Assembly: GCA_019911965.1 (NCBI GenBank)
Contig: JAIOJF010000042.1
Location: 159,202 to 223,201 of the forward strand
From: Paracoccaceae bacterium
GTDB lineage: Bacteria; Pseudomonadota; Alphaproteobacteria; Rhodobacterales; Rhodobacteraceae
Length of the DNA stretch: 64,000 nucleotides
Direction of reading: 5' to 3'
Made by a program: the position numbers and the translations under genes. Below, piece after piece: positions 38,477 through 47,600 of the stretch. The first letter of the stretch is position 1. Each line of letters starts with the position of its first letter. The notes beneath the pieces are model-generated. The model was not told the origin of the DNA and did not search any database. It was given only the letters and a program-made list of their open reading frames with translations.

Positions 38477-38494
38477 TAGTTTAACGTTAAACTA
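38477..38494. promoter_or_regulatory. 18-bp perfect palindrome, candidate pdh operator
   Basis: TAGTTTAACGTTAAACTA is perfectly symmetric and AT-rich in a GC-rich genome. It covers the predicted start point of the pdh transcript, 28 bp before the pdhA start codon. A dimeric repressor sensing pyruvate or acetyl-CoA supply would be the natural binder; no regulator gene is adjacent. Confidence 0.65.
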
Positions 38495-38521
38495 CTTTTC
38501 CAAGGCAGGAGTCCAACGCCG

Positions 38522-39520
38522 ATGGCCACCCGAAAATCCCCAGGAAAACCGAACGTTTCCAAGGACGAATTGCTTGGATATTACCGCGAGATGCTGCTGA
38601 TCCGGCGATTCGAGGAAAAGGCCGGCCAGCTATACGGCATGGGGCTGATCGGCGGGTTCTGCCATCTTTATATCGGACAGGAAGCGGTTGTCGTCGGGCT
38701 GGAAGCCACCGCGAAGGACGGCGACCAGCGGCTGACCTCGTACCGCGATCACGGCCATATGCTGGCCTGCGGCATGGACCCCAAGGGCGTGATGGCGGAA
38801 CTGACCGGGCGCGAGGGCGGCTATTCCAGGGGCAAGGGCGGGTCGATGCACATGTTCTCGGCCGAAAAGAATTTCTACGGCGGCCACGGCATCGTCGGAG
38901 CCCAGGTGCCGATCGGTGCCGGACTAGCCTTTGCCAACCGGTATCGCGGCAACGACAATGTCAGCTTCACCTATTTCGGCGACGGCTCGGCCAATCAGGG
39001 ACAGGTCTACGAGACCTTCAACATGGCCGCCCTGTGGAAACTGCCGGTGGTGTTCGTGATCGAAAACAATCAATACGCGATGGGCACATCGCAGAAACGC
39101 TCCACCTCGACCCCGGACATCTATACCCGCGGCCAGGCCTTCGGCATCCCCGGCGAGGCGGTTGACGGCATGGACGTGCTGGCGGTCAAGGCCGCCGGCG
39201 AGAAAGCCACCGCACATTGCCGCGCCGGCAATGGCCCGTACATTCTGGAAATGAAAACCTACCGCTATCGCGGCCATTCCATGTCGGACCCCGCCAAGTA
39301 CCGCAGCCGCGAAGAAGTGCAGAAGGTGCGCTCGGAAAAAGACCCGATCGACCATGTCCGCGATCTGCTGGTGGACGGCAAACATGCCAGCGAAGACGAC
39401 CTCAAGGCTATCGACAAGGAAATCAAGGCCACCGTCAACGAAAGCGCGAAATTCGCGCAGGAAAGCCCGGAACCGGCGCTCGAAGAGCTTTGGACCGATA
39501 TCTACGCAAAGGTGTCCTGA
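38522..39520 (+). CDS. pdhA: Pyruvate dehydrogenase E1 component alpha subunit
   Basis: A 332-residue TPP enzyme subunit. Motifs: LLIRRFEEKAGQLYGMGLIGGFCHLYIGQEAVVVG, TSYRDHGHMLACGMDPK, SMHMFSAEKNFYGGHGIVGAQVPIGAGLAFA, and the TPP motif FGDGSANQGQVYETFNMAALWKLPVVFVIENN, then the phosphorylation-loop-like region YRYRGHSMSDPAKYRSREE. With E1-beta it decarboxylates pyruvate for transfer to E2. Its stop overlaps the start of a VOC-family gene. Confidence 0.96.
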   Translation: MATRKSPGKPNVSKDELLGYYREMLLIRRFEEKAGQLYGMGLIGGFCHLYIGQEAVVVGLEATAKDGDQRLTSYRDHGHMLACGMDPKGVMAELTGREGGYSRGKGGSMHMFSAEKNFYGGHGIVGAQVPIGAGLAFANRYRGNDNVSFTYFGDGSANQGQVYETFNMAALWKLPVVFVIENNQYAMGTSQKRSTSTPDIYTRGQAFGIPGEAVDGMDVLAVKAAGEKATAHCRAGNGPYILEMKTYRYRGHSMSDPAKYRSREEVQKVRSEKDPIDHVRDLLVDGKHASEDDLKAIDKEIKATVNESAKFAQESPEPALEELWTDIYAKVS

Positions 39521-39909
39521 TGCCGCATTTTGAAATCCACGCAGGCGATGTGAACGCCGCCAAGGCCTTCTACAAAGGGCTTTTCGGCTGGTCCTTCGCA
39601 TCAATGCCCGGCGGTGAAGAGGTCGGCTACCACCTGATCGAAGGCCCGGGCATCGGCGGCGAAAATTCCGTCACCGCAGGCCTGATGCGCCGCATGGGCG
39701 ATGCCCCCGAACCGGGCAGCCCGGTCCGAGGCGGCACAATGACATTCGAAGTCCAGGATTGCGACGAGCGCTACGCCTGGGCGCTGGCCAATGGCGGTGC
39801 CGAAGCCCTGCCGCCGACGGATTTTCCCGGCATCGGGCGTTGCGCCTATGTTGAAGACGGTCAGGGAAATATCGTTGGAATGCTCACCCCAGCCGAGGGA
39901 GAAAACTGA
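39520..39909 (+). CDS. VOC (glyoxalase/bleomycin-resistance) family protein inside the pdh operon
   Basis: A 129-residue VOC protein with two beta-alpha-beta-beta-beta modules: [26 protein letters not shown] and [51 protein letters not shown]. Metal ligands may be the His at residue 3 and the C-terminal module residues; the usual final Glu is absent in DGQGNIVGM. It sits between pdhA and pdhB with an ATGA overlap on the left and one base on the right. Its role is unknown; detoxifying a 2-oxo compound is possible. Confidence 0.85.
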   Translation: MPHFEIHAGDVNAAKAFYKGLFGWSFASMPGGEEVGYHLIEGPGIGGENSVTAGLMRRMGDAPEPGSPVRGGTMTFEVQDCDERYAWALANGGAEALPPTDFPGIGRCAYVEDGQGNIVGMLTPAEGEN

Positions 39910-39910
39910 T

Positions 39911-40150
39911 ATGGCAACCAATATCCTGATGCCCGCATTGTCTCCGACGATGGAGGAAGGCACGCTGGCGAAATGGCTGGTGAAAGAAGGCGATACCGTC
40001 GCATCCGGCGATATCCTGGCCGAGATCGAAACCGACAAGGCCACGATGGAGTTCGAGGCGGTCGATGACGGTGTGATAGGCAAGTTGCTGGTTGCCGAAG
40101 GAACCGAAGGCGTAAAGGTCAACACACCTATCGCGCAATTGCTGGACGAT
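39911..40150 (+). repeat. Lipoyl-domain coding repeat, copy in pdhB
   Basis: The first 80 codons of pdhB are close to identical in DNA to the first 80 codons of pdhC (41282-41521); most differences are silent. This shows recent duplication or gene conversion between the two lipoyl domains. Confidence 0.85.
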
Positions 40151-41269
40151 GCCAGCGATACTGCCGCCCCTGAGGCTGCGGCACCACCACCTGTCGAAGC
40201 TCCGGCAGCACCGGCACCGGCACCTGCCCCCGCCACACCGGTCGCGGTTGATGCCCCGGCAATGGAAGATATCCCCGAAGGCACCAGCTTCAAGTCCCAG
40301 ACCGTCCGCGAGGCACTCCGCGACGCCATGTCCGAAGAGATGCGCCGCGATGAAAACGTCTACCTGATGGGCGAGGAAGTTGCCGAATACCAGGGGGCCT
40401 ACAAGATCAGCCAGGGAATGCTCGACGAGTTTGGCGCCAAACGGGTGATCGACACCCCGATCACCGAACACGGCTTCACCGGCATCGCCGTAGGCTCGGC
40501 CTTTGCGGGCCTCAGGCCCATCGTCGAATTCATGACCTTCAACTTCGCCATGCAGGCGATTGACCATATCATCAACTCCGCCGCCAAGACGCTGTACATG
40601 TCCGGCGGCCAGATGAACTGCCCGATCGTGTTTCGCGGTGCCAATGGTGCCGCCGCGCGCGTCGCCGCCCAGCACAGCCAGGACTACGCCGCATGGTATG
40701 CCCATATTCCCGGCCTGAAAGTGGTGCAGCCCTATTCCGCCGCCGACGCCAAGGGCCTGCTGAAATCGGCCATCCGCGATCCCAACCCGGTGCTGGTGCT
40801 GGAAAACGAAATCCTCTACGGCCAGTCGTTTGACGTGCCCGAGATCGACGATTTCACCGTCCCCATCGGCAAGGCACGCATCTGGCGCACAGGCACCGAT
40901 GTCACCATCATTTCGTTCGGCATCGGCATGAAATACGCACTGGAAGCCGCCGACGAACTGGCGAAAGATGGCATCAGCGCCGAAGTGATCGACCTGCGCT
41001 CGCTCCGCCCGATTGATTACGACACGATCCTGGCATCAGTACGCAAGACCAACCGCTGCGTCACCGTCGAAGAAGGCTTCCCGGTCTGCTCCATCGGCAA
41101 CCACCTGTCAGCCTATATCATGACCCACGCCTTCGATTACCTCGACGCGCCGGTCCTGAACTGCACCGGCAAGGACGTACCGATGCCCTATGCCGCCAAC
41201 CTGGAAAAGCTGGCCCTGACCTCGACCAAAGAGGTGCTTGAGGCCGTCCGGGCTGTCACCTATCGCTGA
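39911..41269 (+). CDS. pdhB: Pyruvate dehydrogenase E1 component beta subunit with N-terminal lipoyl domain
   Basis: A 452-residue protein. Residues 1-78 form a lipoyl domain with the lipoylated Lys in [16 protein letters not shown] Pro/Ala linker (80-118) follows, then the transketolase-type beta subunit: [88 protein letters not shown]. Some alphaproteobacteria (e.g. Sinorhizobium, Zymomonas) have this lipoyl-E1-beta form. I start at the ATG at 39911; an earlier start would overlap the VOC gene. Confidence 0.95.
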   Translation: MATNILMPALSPTMEEGTLAKWLVKEGDTVASGDILAEIETDKATMEFEAVDDGVIGKLLVAEGTEGVKVNTPIAQLLDDASDTAAPEAAAPPPVEAPAAPAPAPAPATPVAVDAPAMEDIPEGTSFKSQTVREALRDAMSEEMRRDENVYLMGEEVAEYQGAYKISQGMLDEFGAKRVIDTPITEHGFTGIAVGSAFAGLRPIVEFMTFNFAMQAIDHIINSAAKTLYMSGGQMNCPIVFRGANGAAARVAAQHSQDYAAWYAHIPGLKVVQPYSAADAKGLLKSAIRDPNPVLVLENEILYGQSFDVPEIDDFTVPIGKARIWRTGTDVTIISFGIGMKYALEAADELAKDGISAEVIDLRSLRPIDYDTILASVRKTNRCVTVEEGFPVCSIGNHLSAYIMTHAFDYLDAPVLNCTGKDVPMPYAANLEKLALTSTKEVLEAVRAVTYR

Positions 41270-41281
41270 GGAGAAAGACCA

Positions 41282-41521
41282 ATGGCAACCAATATCCTGA
41301 TGCCCGCCCTGTCTCCGACGATGGAGGAAGGCACGCTGGCGAAATGGCTGGTGAAGGAAGGCGACGCGGTGTCATCCGGCGATCTTCTGGCCGAGATCGA
41401 AACCGACAAGGCGACGATGGAATTTGAAGCGGTCGATGACGGTGTGATCGGCAAATTGCTGGTTGCCGAAGGTTCGGAAGGCGTGAAGGTCAACACCCCC
41501 ATCGCGCTGTTGCTGGACGAG
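41282..41521 (+). repeat. Lipoyl-domain coding repeat, copy in pdhC
   Basis: Second copy of the repeat described at 39911-40150; encodes the lipoyl domain of E2, with [15 protein letters not shown] unchanged. Confidence 0.85.
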
Positions 41522-42559
41522 GGTGAGGACGCATCCGCCGCCCCGGCCCCGGCCCCCGAAGCTGCCAAACCTACGACAGCATCCGCCAAGGCGGATACTC
41601 AGCCCACACAGACATTGGCACCAACACCAAAATCCAACGATAATACACGGATATTCGCATCCCCCCTCGCCCGGCGCATCGCCGCCGACAAGGGCCTCGA
41701 CCTCGCCGCGATCACCGGCTCCGGCCCCAGGGGGCGCATCGTCAAGGCCGATGTCGAAAGCGCCACCGCGCAGCCAAAAGCCGCCGCCGCGCCCGAAAAA
41801 CCCGCAACACCCGCAGCCGCGCCTGCATCACCGGGTGCCGACCAGATCAGGAAAATCTACGCCGACCGCGCCCATGAAGAAATCACCCTCGACGGCATGC
41901 GCAGAACCATCGCCGCCCGCCTGTCCGAGGCGAAATCGACCATCCCGCATTTCTACCTGCGCCGGGAAATCCAGCTTGACGCCCTGTTGAAGTTCCGCAG
42001 CCAGCTCAACAAGGGGCTGGAGTCCAAGGGCATCAAACTCAGCGTCAATGATTTCATCATCAAGGCCTGCGCCATCGCCCTGCAGGACGTACCCGATTGC
42101 AACGCTGTCTGGGCCGGTGACCGCATCCTGAAACTGAAGCCCTCGGACGTGGCCGTGGCCGTCGCCATCGAAGGCGGCCTGTTCACCCCGGTTCTGAAGG
42201 ACGCGCATCAGAAAACCCTGTCCACCCTCTCGACCGAGATGAAGGACCTCGCAGCACGGGCAAAAATCCGCAAGCTGGCCCCGCATGAATATCTCGGCGG
42301 CAGCTTTGCGATCAGCAATCTCGGCATGTTCGGCATCACCAATTTCGACGCAGTGATCAACCCGCCGCACGGCTCGATCCTGGCCGTCGGCGCGGGCGAG
42401 AAAAAGCCCATCGTCAATGCCGACGGTGACATAACGGTTGCCACGATCATGTCGGTCACTCTGTCGGTGGATCACCGGGTGATCGACGGCGCACTCGGTG
42501 CGGAATTCCTGACTGCCGTCAAAGGCTATCTGGAAGATCCGCTGTCGATGCTGGCATAG
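41282..42559 (+). CDS. pdhC: Dihydrolipoamide acetyltransferase (E2) of pyruvate dehydrogenase
   Basis: A 425-residue E2. Domain order: lipoyl (1-78), linker, peripheral subunit-binding domain (about 122-158, [36 protein letters not shown]), second linker, and catalytic core (about 195-425) with the active-site region [16 protein letters not shown] (HxxxDG). It forms the core of the complex and makes acetyl-CoA. No E3 (lpd) follows; the operon ends with a terminator at 42566-42597. Confidence 0.96.
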   Translation: MATNILMPALSPTMEEGTLAKWLVKEGDAVSSGDLLAEIETDKATMEFEAVDDGVIGKLLVAEGSEGVKVNTPIALLLDEGEDASAAPAPAPEAAKPTTASAKADTQPTQTLAPTPKSNDNTRIFASPLARRIAADKGLDLAAITGSGPRGRIVKADVESATAQPKAAAAPEKPATPAAAPASPGADQIRKIYADRAHEEITLDGMRRTIAARLSEAKSTIPHFYLRREIQLDALLKFRSQLNKGLESKGIKLSVNDFIIKACAIALQDVPDCNAVWAGDRILKLKPSDVAVAVAIEGGLFTPVLKDAHQKTLSTLSTEMKDLAARAKIRKLAPHEYLGGSFAISNLGMFGITNFDAVINPPHGSILAVGAGEKKPIVNADGDITVATIMSVTLSVDHRVIDGALGAEFLTAVKGYLEDPLSMLA

Positions 42560-42565
42560 CAATCA

Positions 42566-42597
42566 GAAGGCCGGGCCAGAAACCCGGTCTTCTTTTT
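42566..42597 (+). terminator. Rho-independent terminator of the pdh operon
   Basis: GAAGGCCGGG (42566-42575) pairs with CCCGGTCTTC (42583-42592) with one G-U pair, then TTTTT. It lies 7 bp after the pdhC stop and before the convergent cysE. Confidence 0.85.
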
Positions 42598-42645
42598 GGC
42601 ACAAATACTCGAAAAACCCGCCCGCCATCCGCATGGCGGTGCCGA

Positions 42646-43449
42646 TCACTTCCCGACAATCTGATCCATCGTCACCGAAGGCTGCGCACAACCGGCCTCG
42701 CCGACGATGCGTGCCGGCACACCGGCCACCGTCTTGCAGGGGGGAATATCCTGCAGCACCACTGAACCGGCCGCGATCCGCGTGCAATAGCCAACCGTGA
42801 TATTGCCCAGAACCTTGGCCCCGGCCCCGATCAGCACACCGTTCTCGATCTTGGGATGGCGATCACCATCTTCCTTGCCGGTGCCACCCAGTGTTACCGA
42901 ATGCAGCATCGACACGTTGTCGCCCACCACTGCGGTTTCACCGATAACGATAGAATGCGCATGGTCGATCATGATCCCCTGGCCAATCCTGGCGCCGGGG
43001 TGAATATCGATCCCGTAGACCTCGCTCACCCGCATCTGTATGAAATAGGCCAGTTCCTCGCGCCCATGCGTCCACAGCCACCGTGCCACACGGTAAGACT
43101 GCACACCCTGAAAGCCCTTGAAGAACAACAAGGGCTGAATGAACCTGTGGCAGGCCGGGTCACGCTCGAACACCGCCACGATATCGGCTCGCGCCGCCTG
43201 GCCCAGGCTCGGATCGCTTTGATAGGCTTCATCGACGATCTCGCGCAGGATCTGGTCGGTCATCTCGCCCGAGGCCAGTTTCAGCGACATGCGGTAGGCC
43301 AGCGATCCTTCCAGCGACTTGTGGTGCAGAATGCCGGAATGAACCAACCCGCCCAGCACCGGTTCGCGGTCCACGATATCCTGAGCCTCGCCCCGGATAC
43401 GGTCCCAGACCGGATCGAGCCCCGCAAGTTTCGGCTTTTGCGTCGCCAT
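42646..43449 (-). CDS. cysE: Serine O-acetyltransferase
   Basis: A 267-residue enzyme with an N-terminal helical domain and a left-handed beta-helix of hexapeptide repeats (about 155-245): VYGIDIHPGARIGQGIMIDHAHSIVIGETAVVGDNVSMLHSVTLGGTGKEDGDRHPKIENGVLIGAGAKVLGNITVG. The active-site Asp-His region is in IDHAHSIVIGE. It makes O-acetylserine, the acceptor for sulfide in cysteine synthesis. A cysE gene next to the gene transfer agent cluster is also known in Rhodobacter. It is divergent from the DksA-like gene. Confidence 0.95.
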   Translation of the reverse strand: MATQKPKLAGLDPVWDRIRGEAQDIVDREPVLGGLVHSGILHHKSLEGSLAYRMSLKLASGEMTDQILREIVDEAYQSDPSLGQAARADIVAVFERDPACHRFIQPLLFFKGFQGVQSYRVARWLWTHGREELAYFIQMRVSEVYGIDIHPGARIGQGIMIDHAHSIVIGETAVVGDNVSMLHSVTLGGTGKEDGDRHPKIENGVLIGAGAKVLGNITVGYCTRIAAGSVVLQDIPPCKTVAGVPARIVGEAGCAQPSVTMDQIVGK

Positions 43450-43523
43450 GACATTTCCCCGTCATTGCCCAACCGGGCGGTTCCGGCTACATTAGACAGG
43501 AAAATACCTCTGCAAGTAAACCG

Positions 43524-43537
43524 CAATTCGCGAATTG
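43524..43537. promoter_or_regulatory. 14-bp perfect palindrome before the DksA-like gene
   Basis: CAATTCGCGAATTG lies in the cysE/dksA-like divergent region and ends 6 bp before the DksA-like start. It could be a regulator site or an mRNA hairpin near the RBS. Confidence 0.4.
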
Positions 43538-43543
43538 TGAGCG

Positions 43544-43882
43544 ATGCCACCTGCCCGCCTGAGCCGCTACCGCAATGACATACTTGCAAGGATCGACGCT
43601 CTGGCAGAGGCCGACGATCAGGCATCCTCAAACCGCGCCACCGTCATCCTCGATCAGCAAAGCGTCGGGCGATTGTCTCGCATGGATGCGTTGCAGCAAC
43701 AGGCAATGGCCAACGCCACCTATCGCCGCCGCCAGGGCGAACGCGCCCGGCTTCAGGCAGCGCTGGCGCGAATCGACAATGGCAGCTTCGGCGATTGCAT
43801 GGATTGCGGCGAGGCGATCCCGGACGAACGCCTCGTCTTCGATCCGACCGTACCGCGCTGTCTCGATTGCACGCGCGGTTAA
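43544..43882 (+). CDS. DksA/TraR-family zinc-finger protein
   Basis: A 112-residue protein. The C-terminal zinc finger is CMDCGEAIPDERLVFDPTVPRCLDC (C-x2-C-x17-C-x2-C). The N-terminal helical part has SVGRLSRMDALQQQAMA, a pattern common in short alphaproteobacterial TraR/DksA proteins; the acidic DxxDxA tip of E. coli DksA is not clearly present. Relatives bind the RNA polymerase secondary channel. Located between cysE and the end of the gene transfer agent cluster, on the opposite strand to both. Confidence 0.85.
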   Translation: MPPARLSRYRNDILARIDALAEADDQASSNRATVILDQQSVGRLSRMDALQQQAMANATYRRRQGERARLQAALARIDNGSFGDCMDCGEAIPDERLVFDPTVPRCLDCTRG

Positions 43883-43900
43883 CAAGCCAGGCGCGTAGCC

Positions 43901-44617
43901 CTACACCGCATCCGGCGGCGCAATCCGCAAGGCATGGATCACCAGTTTCACCGACCCGCCGGCGAAGTTCCCGCCGATTGCTTCAAGCCTGAGCGGTGTT
44001 GCCGAGCCGTAACAGACCGGTGCCGCAGACATGCCGGTAAACCCCGCTCCGGCAGTCAGCGGCAATCCCTGCCCAAAGCGATCATTTATCGTATCGTCGC
44101 CCAACCGCCAGCCGGTCACGCCAGCACCAGTGATGCCGGCAACAACCCGCCCGCTGATGCCGTAAACCATTGTCCCGGCCGCCATCGTGATGCTGGTCTG
44201 ATCCACCGCCCCGGCGGCAATGACATGGCTGAACTCGATCGCCTCGTGCCGCGTCGCGGCGCCACCCGGCGTGGCCGCGACAAGGCCGGTTTCCCAGGCT
44301 GAACAGAGATACACCGCCTGTCCCCCCTGATCGGCGATCCAGGCCCGCCAGCCGGTTTTCGGCGCAACAAACTCCCAACCGCCATTGCTGAAAATCGCAA
44401 CCTCGCCGATATGCCCGTCCCAGGCGTTGACCGCCCCAGCCGGCACGCCATAAGCCGCACCATCGGCAGGCGAAACCGGTGGCACGCTCTCAGATACGGA
44501 CAAAAGCCGCAATTGCGCCAGCGTATCCAGCCGCCACAGCGCATCGTTGACGGTGACATGTTTTTGCGCCTGCGCCGCTTCGATCAGCGGCAATCCGAAC
44601 TGGCCTGTCTCACTCAT
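43901..44617 (-). CDS. DUF2793-domain protein at the end of the GTA cluster
   Basis: A 238-residue protein with the DUF2793 pattern: QFGLPLIEAAQAQKHVTVNDALWRLDTLAQLRLLS at the start, then SPADGAAYGVPAGAVNAWDGHIGEVAIFSNGGWEFVAPKTGWRAWIADQGG. The C-terminal part is a beta-rich module. Such proteins lie next to phage or gene transfer agent tail genes and are probably fibre or baseplate components. Its start overlaps the end of the large tail gene by 8 bp. I chose the ATG at 44617. Confidence 0.85.
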   Translation of the reverse strand: MSETGQFGLPLIEAAQAQKHVTVNDALWRLDTLAQLRLLSVSESVPPVSPADGAAYGVPAGAVNAWDGHIGEVAIFSNGGWEFVAPKTGWRAWIADQGGQAVYLCSAWETGLVAATPGGAATRHEAIEFSHVIAAGAVDQTSITMAAGTMVYGISGRVVAGITGAGVTGWRLGDDTINDRFGQGLPLTAGAGFTGMSAAPVCYGSATPLRLEAIGGNFAGGSVKLVIHALRIAPPDAV

Positions 44618-47600
44618 TGATTTCAATCCTTGCATAAAGTCCTGCGCCGTAGCGCTCTGAAATCTGGGCAACTTGAAGCGCATAGGCCCCGGTCACCCCG
44701 TCCGCAGCACGCATCCCGGCGGGATAGGTCCAGGCAGGTTCGGAAACCTGCACGTTGCGCACCGTCACGCCACCTGCCACGACATGCAGCAGATAGGCTT
44801 CGCTCGCCTCGCCAAGCGGCACTTCCGGCAAGTCCCAGCTATCGCCATCAATCCGGGTGCGCCGTATCCAGCCAAACCCATGATCGCCGTTGCTTTCCAC
44901 CCGCCTGCGCAGATGGCACGGTGCGTAGGGCCGCAGACCAATGCCGGCAAAGGCGCGGATATCATGGCGGTACGACCCATGCTCATAACCCCTCCGCGCC
45001 GGACCGATCCGGTAATGCCGCGCCAGGTTTCGCGCTGCCGGGGCAAGCTCGATCTGTGTCTCGGCACCGTTCAGCAACACGACATGGCTGCCAATCGGCC
45101 ATTCCTCCGGGACAAGCGGATCGCTACCAGCCTGCCCGCGCAACAATCCCGTCAGCGCGAATGTGCCCGGCGCCACCAGTTCCGCCTTGGTGAACTGGAA
45201 CACCTCCCAATCGTCATCCAGCCCCGATCCGATCGCTGCCAGATTGGCCCCGTTCAGAACCGCCTCCGGCGCGGCAGATGCCGGTGCGCCGCCGAACATC
45301 TTCACAACCACCCCGGGGCCGCGATCCCACCGCCCGGAAGCCGCTGCAAACAAGGCAGTCGTTGTCAGGCCAATCGCCGCCGGACGTTCCAGCAACCGGT
45401 TCAACTGATAGCCCGCATCTTCTGACGCCGAATAAACCGCAACCGATCCCGGCCAGGGCGTCGCGGTCGCCGCGATCCTCGGCGCGTGCGGAACTTCGTC
45501 GCCGCTCAGCAAGGGCAGGTCCAGAAACAGCGGATAGACCGGCAATGCCGGAACGAAAGGCTGGGTGCGGGCGTCGGTCTCCGGCTCGATAACCGGCTTG
45601 TAGACCGACGGCTCGATACGCACCGCCTCGATCCGGCGCACACCGGCATCCTCGATCCGGTCGATCCGCGCCAACCCTCCCCCCGCCGGTTCTGGCAGAC
45701 GCACCACATCCCCCGCACCCAGGTCCAGCCGCGACGGCGGCAGCGCGAAAGCCACGGCTTCCCGCGCCACCCGCGCCTCGGCCAGCCAGCGTTCAACGAT
45801 AACCTGCGCCTCGCTGGCGGATGCGACAATCGGCAGATCGGTGCGGCTGACGCCCAGGGCTGTCTCATCCGGCATCACCGCCTCCACAGCCCCGCTTTCA
45901 TAAGACCCGTCCGCCCGCATATAGCCAAGCCGGACCTGCCCGGCGGTTTCGGCTTCCGGCGCGCGGGTCTGGCTGACCGAGCCGACATCGCCCGCCTCCC
46001 AGACCAGATCACGCGCCTCAATCTCGCCCTGAACCGCCCCCGAGCGGCGGCGAAACCGGATCGTCCCGCCCTCGTCGATCGCATCGAACCCAAAGGCCAG
46101 CATCAAGGGCTGCAAGGCACTGCGCGCGGTTTGCGTGTCCGCACAGACAAGCCCTTTGACAAGGCCGTACAATCCCGACACATCAACCCCGTTAACCCCG
46201 CTCGTGGCACAGATTTCGCGCACCACATCCCCCAGCGCCTGCGCCCCGGTCCGTCCATTGATCCAATGGCCCGTCGCATGGTTTTCGCCATCGCTCCAAA
46301 GGCTGGTATTATTGGGGAAATCCGGCCAGGGCCGCGCATCCCAGGCCCAGACATGGGCGCGATCCATATCGACCATCCGCCCGTCGTAAACCGCTGAAAC
46401 CGGATTGTTTTCCTCGTCACCCCAATAGGACCGGACTGCTGCGAGGTACTGCGCCTGGATCAGGTCATCTTGCTGGCCGCTGGAGAAGTAGGGGATTTGG
46501 GATTCCGAGGATTTGGCATCCAGAAACACGTTCGGCTGATTGGTCGCCTTATCAATCGCACCACAACCATATTCGGTGAACAGGATCGGCTTGCTTTCCG
46601 GCTGCCACGCCGTCGGCACCGGTTGGCGCACACCTGCGATACGGTTGTGATGTGGCCTGCTCCACCAGTTGCGGATATCCTTGTAGCGGTAAATCCAGTC
46701 CTCGCCATGCAGGCCATCGCTGATCGGGCTGCGGATCTGATGCGCCCGCGCCGCCGGGCTGGCATAATACCAGTCATAGCCTTCGCCACCGGCGACATTG
46801 CCTTTCAGATAATCCAGATCATAGATCGCCCCCGCCGCCTCATCCAGATGCCCTTGCTCATCGCGCCAGTCCGACAGCGGCATGTAATTGTCGATACCGA
46901 CGAAATCGATATTCGCATCCGCCCAGAGCGGGTCCAGATGGAACAGCACATCGCCCGACCCGTCCTGCGGGTGATAGCCGAAATATTCCGACCAGTCGGC
47001 GGCATAGCCGATCTTCACTTCCGGCCCCAGCACCGTGCGCACATCCGCCGCCAACTGGCGCATGGCCTCCACCACCGGAAAGTTACCGCCAGACCCGCGG
47101 ATTTGCGTCAGCGAACGCAGTTCCGAACCGATGCAGAACGCATCCACCCCGCCCGCTGCCGCACACAAATGCGCATAATGCAGGATGAACCGGCGATAGG
47201 ACCATTCCGCCGGGCCCGAATACACGACCTGCCCGCCCGCAATCGCGAAATCCGCCACATCGGCCACACCGAAAAACGCGGCAATCTCAGCCTCCGCTGC
47301 CGCGGTCTGGTCCGGGCTACTCGCCCGACCCGGAGCCTCGGACAATGTCAGCCGCCCGCGCCACGGCATCACCGGCTGCGACGCGGCATCGCTCCAGGGA
47401 TCGCTCAAGGTATTGCCGGCCTGAATATCCATCAGCACGAAGGGATAGAACATCACCTCCTGCCCGCCACCGCGAATAGCCCCGATCGCCTCGATCACCG
47501 AGGCATCCGCCGGCGTTCCGCCAAACACCGGCCGGTCATCAATCCGGCTGACCGTCTCGGCTGAAGCCCGGTTCACCCCCGACACCACCCATGGCATGCC

